Part shown: in pieces, positions 6,015-13,875 of the stretch | Position numbering within the stretch: position 1 is the first letter of the stretch | Layout: every line of letters starts with the position of its first letter | DNA from: JBEKZQ01 sp049509675 | GTDB lineage: Bacteria; Planctomycetota; Planctomycetia; Pirellulales; Thermoguttaceae | NCBI GenBank assembly: GCA_049509675.1 | Contig: JBEKZQ010000005.1 | Location: 1-37,824, forward strand | Direction of reading: 5' to 3' | DNA: 37,824 bases | Notes under the pieces: generated by a model | Seen by the model: the letters and a program-made list of their open reading frames with translations, nothing else | The model's database searches: none | What the model was told of the DNA's origin: nothing | Program-made: the position numbers and the translations under genes

Positions 6015-8180
6015 ATGACAAACCATCTTTCGTCCGATCATCGGGTCGATCCGGAAATCTATGAGCCGACGGAGCCGCAAGACTCGCCCCCGGGCCTCTC
6101 GCGGCGGGACTTCGTGCAAGTGCTTGGGGCCGGGCTGCTGATCACCGTCAGCGGCGAGATTGCCCTGGCCCAACGCCGAGGGGGGCGGGGAGGCGGAGGA
6201 GGGTTCGGCGGACGCGGCCCCGCGAACGTCGCCGCCAGACTGCACATCGATCGCGACGGCTCCATCACCGTCATGACCGGCAAGGTCGAGGCGGGGCAGG
6301 GCTCCCGCGCGGAGATCACCCAGGCCGCCGCGGAAGAGTTGCGGTTGGACCCGGCCCGCATCCGCCTGATCATGGCCGACACCGCCCTGACGCCCGACGA
6401 CGGCGTGACCGCCGGCAGCCGCAGCACGCCCGCAACGGTCCCCTCGGTCCGCAGCGGGGCGGCCGCCGCCCGCGAGCTTCTCCTCGACCTGGCCGCCCAA
6501 CGCTGGAAGGTGGATCGAGCGACGCTTCGCGTGCGCGACGGCGCCATCGCGCACGAGGCGAGCAATCGCACCATCACCTATGCCGAACTGGCCCAGGCGG
6601 AAGACTTTGCCAAGACGCTCGCCCGGCCGATCGGGGGCAACGTGGCGGTCACTCCGGTCAACGAGTGGAAGGTGCTGGGCACTTCGCTTCCGCGGCCGAA
6701 TCGCCGCGACATCGTCACGGGGGCGCACCGTTATCCGTCCGATGTCATTCGGCCCGGGATGCTCTACGGCAAGATTCTCCGCCCGCCCGCCTTCGGCGCC
6801 ACGCTGGTGTCGATCGATCTTGCGCCGGCCCGGTCGATGGTCGGCGTGGCCGTCATGCGCGAGGGCTCGCTGGTCGGTTGCGCCGCGCCCACCGGCCTGG
6901 AAGCGCAGCGGGCCGTCGAGGCGCTGGTCAAGACGGCCAAGTGGCAGACCAAGCCGCAAGTCTCCAGCAAGGACCTTTTCTCCCATTTGCGCAGCAGCGC
7001 CGAAGGATCGCTCGCCGCCGCGCTGGAGGCGGATCTCGCCCGCGCAAAAACGGTCCTGCACGAAAGCTACGAGATCGCCTATATTCAGCACGCGCCGATG
7101 GAGCCCCGGGCCGCCGTGGCCGAGTGGCAGGGCGACAAGCTTACCGTGTGGACGGGCACGCAGAACCCTTTCGGCGTGCGCGGCGAGTTGGCCGCCGCGC
7201 TCGACGTGCCCGGCGAGAAGGTGCGGGTGATCGTGCCCGACACGGGCGGCGGGTTCGGCGGAAAACACAGCGGCGAAGCGGCGGTGGAAGCGGCCCGATT
7301 GGCCCGGGCGGCCGGGCGCCCCGTCTGCTTGCGATGGTCGCGGGAAGAGGAGTTCACCTGGGCCTATTTCCGTCCCGCGGCACTGATCGAGATCCGCGCC
7401 GGGCTGGATGCGGCCGGCGCGCTGGTGGCCTGGGACTTCATCAACGTCAACGCGGGCGGCTCGGGCATCGAGTCGCCCTATGCGATTGCCAGGAACAAGT
7501 CGCGCTCGCTGCGCGCCGACGCGCCGCTGCGACAGGGCTCCTATCGGGCCCTGGCCGCCACGGCCAGCCATTTCGCACGCGAGTCGTTCATGGACGAGCT
7601 GGCGCACGCGGCCGGAGCCGATCCGCTGGCGTTCCGCCTGGCGCATCTGAAGAACGACCGTTTGCGGGCCGTTCTGGAAAAGGCCGCCAAGGAGTTCGCT
7701 TGGGCCGAGCGCCGCCGGCAGCCCGCCGCGAACTTGGGCGTGGGGCTGGCCTGCGGAACCGAAAAGGGCTCCTACGTGGCAACCTGCGCCGAGGTCGAAG
7801 TCGACCGCAACAGCGGCGCGATCCGCGTTCGCCGCGTCTGCCAGGCATTCGAATGCGGTGCGGTCTTGAATCCGGGCAATCTCGTCGCGCAGAATCAAGG
7901 GTGCGTGATGATGGGCCTGGGCGGGGCCCTGATGGAAGAAATCCGCTTCCATGACGGAACGATTCTCAATCCGCATTTCGCCACCTACCCCGTGCCGCGC
8001 TTCAAGGATCTGCCGCACATCGATGTCCATCTCGTACAGCGTGCGGATCTCGCGCCCCTTGGGGCTGGCGAAACGCCGATCGTGGGCATCGCCCCCGCGG
8101 TGGCCAACGCGGTGTTCCACGCCACCGGCGTACGGATCCGATCCATGCCGATCCACGCCAGGGCATTGAAGAAGGTTTAG
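6015..8180 (+). CDS. Molybdopterin-binding catalytic subunit, Tat-exported (IorB type)
   Basis: This 721-residue protein is the molybdenum-cofactor subunit of a xanthine dehydrogenase-family hydroxylase. An N-terminal twin-arginine signal (SRRDFVQVLGAGLLI, about 29-43) sits after a 28-residue cytoplasmic extension and predicts folded export. A Gly/Arg-rich linker follows (54-68). The cofactor-binding region includes PDTGGGFGGKHSGEAAVEAA. GAGETPIVGIAPAVANAV near the end contains the expected catalytic glutamate (Glu686). This single-chain layout with a Tat signal fits the isoquinoline oxidoreductase beta-type group rather than XDH proper. The small subunit has no Tat signal and would be exported with it. 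The substrate cannot be read from the sequence; an N-heterocycle or aldehyde is likely. The ATG at 6015 is the first start that places the Tat motif normally. Confidence 0.9.
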   Translation: MTNHLSSDHRVDPEIYEPTEPQDSPPGLSRRDFVQVLGAGLLITVSGEIALAQRRGGRGGGGGFGGRGPANVAARLHIDRDGSITVMTGKVEAGQGSRAEITQAAAEELRLDPARIRLIMADTALTPDDGVTAGSRSTPATVPSVRSGAAAARELLLDLAAQRWKVDRATLRVRDGAIAHEASNRTITYAELAQAEDFAKTLARPIGGNVAVTPVNEWKVLGTSLPRPNRRDIVTGAHRYPSDVIRPGMLYGKILRPPAFGATLVSIDLAPARSMVGVAVMREGSLVGCAAPTGLEAQRAVEALVKTAKWQTKPQVSSKDLFSHLRSSAEGSLAAALEADLARAKTVLHESYEIAYIQHAPMEPRAAVAEWQGDKLTVWTGTQNPFGVRGELAAALDVPGEKVRVIVPDTGGGFGGKHSGEAAVEAARLARAAGRPVCLRWSREEEFTWAYFRPAALIEIRAGLDAAGALVAWDFINVNAGGSGIESPYAIARNKSRSLRADAPLRQGSYRALAATASHFARESFMDELAHAAGADPLAFRLAHLKNDRLRAVLEKAAKEFAWAERRRQPAANLGVGLACGTEKGSYVATCAEVEVDRNSGAIRVRRVCQAFECGAVLNPGNLVAQNQGCVMMGLGGALMEEIRFHDGTILNPHFATYPVPRFKDLPHIDVHLVQRADLAPLGAGETPIVGIAPAVANAVFHATGVRIRSMPIHARALKKV

Positions 8181-8211
8181 AATTGAATTTTTGCAAAATG
8201 TCGATTCGAGG

Positions 8212-8238
8212 TCCCCTCTCCCGACGGGAGAGGGGGAC
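8212..8238. repeat. Family E hairpin in the gap before the XdhC-like gene
   Basis: GTCCCCTCTCC and GGAGAGGGGGAC form an 11-bp stem around a 4-bp loop. It is the main feature of the 74-bp gap between the catalytic subunit and XdhC-like genes and ends 17 bp before the ATG. Confidence 0.7.
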
Positions 8239-8254
8239 TGCTGAAGGTTTCGCC

Positions 8255-9331
8255 ATGTCGCTGGAGGCTCGTCCGATCGACATCTATCGAAAGATCGTCG
8301 AGCTGATCGACGGTGGCGGCCGCCTGGCGGCGGTGCTCGTTCTGTCGGCCCAAGGCTCGACGCCGCAACGCGCTGGGGCACGAGCCGTCGTTGAGGAGTC
8401 GGGACGACTCTGGGGCACGGTGGGCGGCGGCGCGGTCGAGGCCGAGGCGCAGCGCGCGGCCGCAGAGGCCTGCCAGTCGCAACGCCCCAGCCTCTTCGAT
8501 TTCGACATGAATAGCCTTGAGGCGGCGGACGAAGGATCGATTTGCGGCGGATGCATGCGGGTGTTGGTCGATCCCACGGTTGCCCGCCATCGTGCGTGCT
8601 TTGCCCGGGCAGCCGAGGCGTTGGCGAACCGCCGTCGAGGCTGTTTGCTCACCAGGATGCGCACGGGGAGCGAGGTGGAAGTCGTGATCCAATGGCTGCA
8701 ATCGGCCGCCGACACCAGCCCGACGCGCGAGCAAGGGCCGGAATTATCGGAGTTCTTAGCGTCTCCCTCGCTTGCGCATCGGGCTGGTGTCCCAGTCCTA
8801 TTGCGACGACCTATAGCCGAGGGCGCCGAGGAGGTTTTTGTCGAGCCGGTCCTGCCGCATCCGCGGCTGGTGATTGCAGGCGGCGGACACGTCGGTCAGG
8901 CCGTTGCGCTGGAGGCGTTTCGGGTCGGCTTCGACGTCACGGTGATCGACGATCGGCCCGAGTTCGCCGCCGCGGCCCTCTTCCCGCCCGGCGTCAGCGC
9001 GGTGTGCGGTCCCGTCCCGGCGCAGATCGCGGCGTACGGTTTGGACGACGACAGTTACGTGGTCCTTGTGACCCGGGGCCATCGGCACGATGCAGAGGCC
9101 CTGGAGCGCTGCATCCATCGGCGTCTGGCCTATCTGGGAATGATCGGCAGCCGGCGCAAGGTGGCCCTCCTGCGAGAGAAGTTCCTGGAAACCGGCCTGG
9201 CGACGGCAGAGGAGTTCGATCGGGTGCGGGCCCCCATCGGTTTGGAGATCGGTGCGGTGACAGTGCCGGAGATCGCCGTGAGCATCGTGGCCCAACTGAT
9301 AGCGGTCCGGCGGAGGGCGCGCCTCTCATGA
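8255..9331 (+). CDS. XdhC/CoxI-family molybdenum cofactor insertion protein
   Basis: This 358-residue protein belongs to the family that binds, protects and inserts molybdenum cofactor into xanthine dehydrogenase-type enzymes, matching the hydroxylase encoded just upstream. The N-terminal XdhC/CoxI domain (about 5-110) includes GSTPQRAGARAVV, GTVGGGAVEAEA and the ICGGCM motif. The C-terminal Rossmann domain (about 203-350) includes LVIAGGGHVGQA, VTRGHRHD and YLGMIGSRRK. Residues about 152-179, in the linker, are encoded by a family C palindrome (8711-8791). The start at ATG 8255 follows the family E hairpin; an in-frame ATG at 8183 would only add repeat-encoded residues. It overlaps the next gene by 4 bp. 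Confidence 0.9.
   Translation: MSLEARPIDIYRKIVELIDGGGRLAAVLVLSAQGSTPQRAGARAVVEESGRLWGTVGGGAVEAEAQRAAAEACQSQRPSLFDFDMNSLEAADEGSICGGCMRVLVDPTVARHRACFARAAEALANRRRGCLLTRMRTGSEVEVVIQWLQSAADTSPTREQGPELSEFLASPSLAHRAGVPVLLRRPIAEGAEEVFVEPVLPHPRLVIAGGGHVGQAVALEAFRVGFDVTVIDDRPEFAAAALFPPGVSAVCGPVPAQIAAYGLDDDSYVVLVTRGHRHDAEALERCIHRRLAYLGMIGSRRKVALLREKFLETGLATAEEFDRVRAPIGLEIGAVTVPEIAVSIVAQLIAVRRRARLS
8711..8791. repeat. Family C palindrome inside the XdhC-like gene
   Basis: Arms at 8711-8737 and 8765-8791 are inverted repeats matching at 24 of 27 positions and carry the same core as the copy at 3292-3371. The centres also look related (GGAATT). It is translated without breaking the frame, in the linker between the two domains of the host protein. 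Confidence 0.8.
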
Positions 9332-9933
9332 TCATCGCCGTCGTGCCGGCCGCCGGCCAATCGCGCCGCATGGGCCTCCAGAAGCAACTTCTCCCCTTCG
9401 CAGGGACGACCGTCATCGGACACATCGTCGATGAGCTGTGCCGCAGCCGCGTCGACGAGGTCCGTGTCGTCGTAGGTCATCGGGCGGATCGCCTGCGCCA
9501 GGCACTCGAAGGCCGGTCGGTTCGCATCGTCGCCAACCCCGACTACGAGCGGACCGACATGCTGGCCTCGATCCGTTGCGGCCTGGCGGCGGTGCCGGCG
9601 GCCTGCCGCGCGGTGTTGGTCGCCCTGGGCGATCAACCGGCAATCACGGCAGAACTGATCGACGCCATGATCGACTGCTTCCGGAGCAGCGGCCGGGGAA
9701 TCGTCGTACCGGTCTATGCGGGCCGGCGCGGCCATCCGCTCTTGCTCGATGGGCGCTACCGCGGCGAAATACTGACCGGCTGCGATCAAGCCGGCCTGCG
9801 CGGTCTGCCGGCCGCACACGCCGGCGACGTGTTCGACCTTCCGGTGTCGAGCGGCGCCGTCCTTTCCGACATGGACTATCCCGAGGACTACCAGCGGGAG
9901 TTGACCCGGCTCGGTCAGCTTCAGGAGCCGTAA
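9328..9933 (+). CDS. MocA-type molybdenum cofactor nucleotidyltransferase
   Basis: This 201-residue protein has the nucleotide-binding signature of MobA/MocA enzymes at its N-terminus (PAAGQSRRMGLQKQLLPF) and the conserved LGDQPAIT metal-binding segment at about residue 97. MocA-type enzymes add CMP to molybdopterin to make the cytosine dinucleotide used by xanthine dehydrogenase-family hydroxylases. The pairing with the hydroxylase and XdhC genes favours this over MobA (GMP). The CTP preference is inferred from context. The start ATG overlaps the previous stop (ATGA), which indicates translational coupling. Confidence 0.87.
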   Translation: MIIAVVPAAGQSRRMGLQKQLLPFAGTTVIGHIVDELCRSRVDEVRVVVGHRADRLRQALEGRSVRIVANPDYERTDMLASIRCGLAAVPAACRAVLVALGDQPAITAELIDAMIDCFRSSGRGIVVPVYAGRRGHPLLLDGRYRGEILTGCDQAGLRGLPAAHAGDVFDLPVSSGAVLSDMDYPEDYQRELTRLGQLQEP

Positions 9934-9955
9934 GAGAATAAGTTAAGCAATCATC

Positions 9956-10013
9956 GTAGGACGGATTGCCAATCCGTCCCGCAAGACACGGACGGATTGG
10001 CAATCCGTCCTAC
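9956..10013. repeat. Family B palindrome upstream of moaA
   Basis: A perfect 24-bp inverted repeat (arms 9956-9979 and 9990-10013) surrounds a 10-bp loop. Each arm contains ACGGATTGCCAATCCGT, itself nearly palindromic, so it can fold as one long or two short hairpins. It lies in the 108-bp gap before moaA and ends 28 bp before its ATG. Other copies are at 26404-26464 and 37551-37607. Confidence 0.88.
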
Positions 10014-10041
10014 GGGCAAATGGGCAGGTTATTGGTTTGCG

Positions 10042-11037
10042 ATGCGCGAACTTGGAAGCGACACGAGCGTGAATAGCAATCACGGCGCGGGGGCGCGGCG
10101 GGTCTACTTGCGGCTTTCGGTCACCGATCGCTGCAATCTTCGTTGCCGATACTGCCGGCCCGCCGAGTCCTTTCCTGCCGCCGATGACGTTCCGGCGGCT
10201 TCCGACGAGGAGTTGCTCGGCCTGATCGAGGTGCTGAGCCGCCAGTGTTGCCTCTACAAACTGCGGCTGACAGGCGGTGAACCCCTTTTGCACTCTCGTC
10301 TGCCGGCGTTGGTGCGGCAACTGCGCAGGCGATTGCCGAACACGATCCTCTGCCTGACCACCAACGGTCTGCTGTTGGCCGAACAGGCAGCCGACCTGCG
10401 CGCGGCGGGACTGGATGCGATCAACGTGAGTCTCGACGCGATCGATTCGTCAGGCTTCGCCGCAGTCACGGGCGGCGGTCGATTAGGGGCCACTCTGGCC
10501 GGCATTCGGGCGGCGCGTGGCGCGGGCTTCGCGCCGTTGAAAATCAACACCGTGCTCATCCGCCGTTACAACGGCCATTGCCTGGCCGGCTTGGTGCGTC
10601 TGGCCGCCCGGGAGCAATGCGAAATCCGCTTTATCGAGTTGATGCCTTGCGGATCGGGAGCGCGGTTGTTCGCCAGCGACTTCCTCTCGGCGGCGGAAGC
10701 CCTGACGCGGCTGAGCGAATCGCTGGTCGACCTTGGGCCGGAACCGGCTTCCGCCACCGCTCGTCGCCGTCGCCTGCTGGTCGATGGCCGCGCGACGCGC
10801 GTCGGTTTCATTACGGCGGTCTCGTCGCCTTTCTGCGAGCAGTGCGACCGTCTGCGCCTGGACAGTCGCGGGCGGCTGGTGTCCTGTCTGCGCAGCCCGC
10901 AATACGTCGATCTGTTGACGCCCTGGCGCGCCGGGGATGTCGAAGGGACCGCCGAGCGGCTGAGGGAATGTCTCGACCGCAAAGGCCCGCCCGACTCCAC
11001 CTGGCCCCGGCGCGCGATGGTTGCCATTGGAGGATAG
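10042..11037 (+). CDS. moaA: GTP 3',8-cyclase MoaA
   Basis: This 331-residue radical SAM enzyme carries out the first step of molybdenum cofactor synthesis together with MoaC, turning GTP into the precursor of cyclic pyranopterin phosphate. The N-terminal SAM cluster motif is CNLRCRYC (Cys31, 35, 38), followed by LRLTGGEPLL. The C-terminal second cluster motif is CEQCDRLRLDSRGRLVSC. The protein ends in the Gly-Gly tail (VAIGG) required by this family. The ATG at 10042 gives a normal N-terminus; an in-frame ATG at 9997 lies inside the family B palindrome and is less likely. The next gene starts 16 bp downstream. Confidence 0.95.
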   Translation: MRELGSDTSVNSNHGAGARRVYLRLSVTDRCNLRCRYCRPAESFPAADDVPAASDEELLGLIEVLSRQCCLYKLRLTGGEPLLHSRLPALVRQLRRRLPNTILCLTTNGLLLAEQAADLRAAGLDAINVSLDAIDSSGFAAVTGGGRLGATLAGIRAARGAGFAPLKINTVLIRRYNGHCLAGLVRLAAREQCEIRFIELMPCGSGARLFASDFLSAAEALTRLSESLVDLGPEPASATARRRRLLVDGRATRVGFITAVSSPFCEQCDRLRLDSRGRLVSCLRSPQYVDLLTPWRAGDVEGTAERLRECLDRKGPPDSTWPRRAMVAIGG

Positions 11038-11053
11038 CAGAGGACTCCGCGAC

Positions 11054-12286
11054 ATGAGCACTGTCATCGAACAACCCGTGCCCGCGGTCATGGTCAGCCC
11101 CGACCATGCCCTTGGGTTGGTGCGTGCGGTTGCCACGCCGCGCCGGCCGAGCGTGGTGGCAATCGAGAAGGCCTGCGGTCTGATCCTTGCCGAGTCGATC
11201 TCGGCCGATCGCGACTACCCGCCATTCCATCGAGCTTTGATGGATGGATACGCAGTGCGGGCGGCCGCGGCGGGCAAGACCATTGCCGTGATTGGCGAAA
11301 TCTCCGCCGGGCAGACCTGCGACACACCGATAACCGACCGGGGCTGCCTGGAGATTTTCACGGGGGCTCGCTGTCCGCCCGGCACGGAGGTTGTGGTTCC
11401 CAAGGAGCATGTCCGGCGCGAGGGGGATCGAGTAACATTGCCGATGAACCTCGTGCCGGGCCAGCACATCGCGCCCGCCGGAAGCGAATGCCGGGCGGGT
11501 CACACGGTTTTCGCCGCCGGGCAGCGGATCAGCGGATTAGCCGTAGCGGCGATTGTCTCCGTCGGTTGCCACCGGGTGCAAGTCATCCCGAGGCCCCGGG
11601 TGGCGATCATCACGACCGGCGCGGAATTGGTCGCCGCCGGGCAAACGCCCCACGGTGCTCAGATTCGCGACTCGAATGGGCCCATGCTCGCGGCCTCGGT
11701 GACGGCGTTGGGGCTGGACTTTCCGCAACAGGTCCACGTACACGACCAGGCGAAAGCGATTCTCGACGCGCTCCAGTGCGCGGCCGATTGCGATCTGCTG
11801 CTGTTGAGCGGGGGCGTCTCGGCAGGAAAGTACGATCTGGTGCCGGCCGTGCTGCAACGGTATGGCGCGACGCAGGTGTTTCACAAAGTCACGCAGAAGC
11901 CCGGCAAACCTTTGCTCCTGGCCCGAAAAGCGGAGCAACTGATCTTTGGGCTGCCGGGCAACCCGCTGGCTGCGCACTTGTGTTTTCACCGCTACGTGCG
12001 GCCAGCCGTGCAATGCATGGAAGGTCGCTGGGAATCGCCGCCGCGGTTCCGGGGCCTGCTCGCGGAAAGCGTGCGGCCCGAGGGAGAGCGAACGCACTTC
12101 GTGCCGGCCGTGGCTCGGGGACTGGCAAGCGGTTCAGGATCTTGGAGTGTTCGGCCGCTGCCCGAACTCAGTTCAGGCGACGTGTTCAGCACTTGCGGCG
12201 CCAACTGCTATCTCGTCGCGCCGCCGGGCCGGAAGGAAATCTTGCCCGGCACGGCCGTGGAGTTTTTTTGGACGGACCAACCATGA
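11054..12286 (+). CDS. moeA: Molybdopterin molybdenumtransferase MoeA
   Basis: This 410-residue protein inserts molybdenum into adenylylated molybdopterin. Typical MoeA signatures are MDGYAVRA (about 60), TGARCPPGTEVVVPKEHV (about 107-124), the MPT-binding SGGVSAGKYDLVPAVL (about 255-270) and GLPGNPLAAHLCFHRYVRP (about 300-318). The C-terminal domain IV is present, so the length is normal. ATG 11054 was chosen; a TTG at 11021 would overlap moaA and adds nothing conserved. It overlaps the next gene by 4 bp (ATGA). Confidence 0.94.
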   Translation: MSTVIEQPVPAVMVSPDHALGLVRAVATPRRPSVVAIEKACGLILAESISADRDYPPFHRALMDGYAVRAAAAGKTIAVIGEISAGQTCDTPITDRGCLEIFTGARCPPGTEVVVPKEHVRREGDRVTLPMNLVPGQHIAPAGSECRAGHTVFAAGQRISGLAVAAIVSVGCHRVQVIPRPRVAIITTGAELVAAGQTPHGAQIRDSNGPMLAASVTALGLDFPQQVHVHDQAKAILDALQCAADCDLLLLSGGVSAGKYDLVPAVLQRYGATQVFHKVTQKPGKPLLLARKAEQLIFGLPGNPLAAHLCFHRYVRPAVQCMEGRWESPPRFRGLLAESVRPEGERTHFVPAVARGLASGSGSWSVRPLPELSSGDVFSTCGANCYLVAPPGRKEILPGTAVEFFWTDQP

Positions 12287-12840
12287 AGAAGAGCAACAGA
12301 GCAAGGCCTCGTACGATGGCAGAGGTGGCACCACGCGGATGCGCCGCTAGGGTCTTGAGTCATGTCTCCGCCCGGGAGCAGGCCCGAATGGTGGACGTGG
12401 GCAACAAGCCGCCGACTCGGCGGGCGGCGGTGGCCGAGGCCTGGGTCGAGGTGGGCGAGACGATCGCTGCTCTGTTGCGGCAGTCGGGAGCGGTGGCCAA
12501 AGGCAACGTGCTGGAGACCGCGCGGATCGCCGGCATCATGGCGGCCAAGCGCACCGGCGAGTTGATCCCGCTGTGCCATCCGCTGCCGTTGGAGGCGATC
12601 GACGTTCGAGCGGAACTGGTTGGTCCGAGGGTGCGGCTGGCGGCCACGGTGTCGACTCGCGCCCGCACCGGCGTGGAAATGGAAGCCATGACGGCGGCCG
12701 CGATCGCTGCGCTGACGGTGTACGACATGGTCAAGTCCGCCGGCAAAGGCGTGACGATCGGTCCGGTGCGGTTGTTGGAGAAGCGCGGAGGTCGCTCGGG
12801 CAAGTGGCGGCAGGAGCAAGGCTTCGATGGGCAGAGTTGA
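12283..12840 (+). CDS. moaC: Cyclic pyranopterin monophosphate synthase MoaC
   Basis: This 185-residue protein completes cyclic pyranopterin monophosphate formation after MoaA. The family core is clear: MVDVGNKPPTRRAA, KGNVLETARIAGIMAAKRT, ELIPLCHPL and TGVEMEAMTAA. The KSAGKG region near the C-terminus carries the conserved lysines. There is a basic N-terminal extension of about 20 residues compared with the usual 160-residue length. The start is coupled to the moeA stop by an ATGA overlap, which supports this choice. The gene overlaps the next one by 14 bp. Confidence 0.94.
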   Translation: MKKSNRARPRTMAEVAPRGCAARVLSHVSAREQARMVDVGNKPPTRRAAVAEAWVEVGETIAALLRQSGAVAKGNVLETARIAGIMAAKRTGELIPLCHPLPLEAIDVRAELVGPRVRLAATVSTRARTGVEMEAMTAAAIAALTVYDMVKSAGKGVTIGPVRLLEKRGGRSGKWRQEQGFDGQS

Positions 12841-13786
12841 AGCCCTTTGCATCAGCCCGGAAAAGGGCACCCGAAAACAGGTCGTGCCCCGGGCCGTCTT
12901 CTTGGCCGGCGCGGGCATTCAAGACGACGCGCACGCCGGAGCGTGGCATCGCCAGGTGAGCATTCTGGCGGCCGAGGAGATCGAGCAGGTTCGACGCCGC
13001 GGCCTGCCGGACCTGCCTTTCGGCGCCTTTGCCGAGAATGTCGTGCTCGCGGGCGTCGCATTGGACTGCCTTGGGCCGGGCTCGCAACTGCGTCTGGGAG
13101 CCGATGCACTGCTGACGATCACCCAGATCGGCAAAACGTGTCATAAGCCCTGCCGAATCCAGCGAATCAGCGGCGACTGCATCATGCCGCGCGCGGGGCT
13201 TTTTGCGCGGGTGCTCAACGGAGGCGACGTCAACGTGGGTGACGCGGCTGAGGTAGTCCTCCGCATCGCGCGCGACACGATCCAAACGGTGGTGTTGACC
13301 ATGAGCGATCGCTGCTGGCGGGGCGAGGCCATCGACACGGCCGGGCCGGCGGTGGCTGCGCAACTGCGGCAGTCGCTCAAGGCACATGTCTACATAGTCG
13401 AAGTCCTGCCCGATGAACAACGGCGGATTGCAGGGCGGCTGCGGCACTACTGCGATGGGCACTCCATCGATCTGGTCGTCACCGTCGGAGGCACCGGCTG
13501 GTCGCCCCGCGACGTGACCCCGGAGGCCACGCGGGAAGTGGTTCGGCGACTGACGCCGGGCTTGGACGAGGCCATGCGCGCCGCTTCGCTGGCCCATACC
13601 CCACGCGCGATGCTTTCCCGAGGGGTGTCGGGCATCCGTGGGGCAACGCTGGTGATCAATCTGCCCGGCTCGGAGCGTGCCGCAGTGGAAAACCTCCTGG
13701 CCATTCTGCCAAGCCTGTCGCACGGATTGGCCAAGCTTCGCGGCGACCCGGCGGATTGCGGCCGACCGGAAACCGCACGCCCCTGA
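12827..13786 (+). CDS. MOSC domain fused to a MogA/MoaB domain
   Basis: This 319-residue protein joins two molybdenum-cofactor domains. Residues 1-150 form a MOSC domain (GIQDDAHAGAWHRQVSIL, FGAFAENVVLAG, GKTCHKPCRI), a family that binds cofactor or carries sulfur or metal. Residues about 152-310 form a MogA/MoaB domain with the molybdopterin-binding GGTGWSPRDVTPEATREV and a closing LVINLPGSERAAVENLLAIL. MogA-type proteins adenylylate molybdopterin before MoeA acts, so the fusion would pair activation with a carrier step. It is the last gene of the operon and overlaps moaC. The 89 bp to the convergent DUF1598 gene show no clear terminator. Confidence 0.9.
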   Translation: MGRVEALCISPEKGTRKQVVPRAVFLAGAGIQDDAHAGAWHRQVSILAAEEIEQVRRRGLPDLPFGAFAENVVLAGVALDCLGPGSQLRLGADALLTITQIGKTCHKPCRIQRISGDCIMPRAGLFARVLNGGDVNVGDAAEVVLRIARDTIQTVVLTMSDRCWRGEAIDTAGPAVAAQLRQSLKAHVYIVEVLPDEQRRIAGRLRHYCDGHSIDLVVTVGGTGWSPRDVTPEATREVVRRLTPGLDEAMRAASLAHTPRAMLSRGVSGIRGATLVINLPGSERAAVENLLAILPSLSHGLAKLRGDPADCGRPETARP

Positions 13787-13875
13787 TCGTCGACCCAAGA
13801 ATCAAGAAAACGCCCCAATCGGTTTAGGCAAGGGTAGATTACCGCCAACTCGGCAGGTCGGGCAAGATGGCCGGC

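Noticed and set aside
5892..8381. An 829-codon open frame on the minus strand opposite the molybdopterin subunit
   Set aside because: The plus-strand protein has clear Mo-hydroxylase motifs. The antisense frame is open because of high GC at third positions and shows no recognisable domain.
9997..10041. Earlier moaA start at 9997
   Set aside because: It lies inside the family B palindrome and adds residues not found in MoaA.
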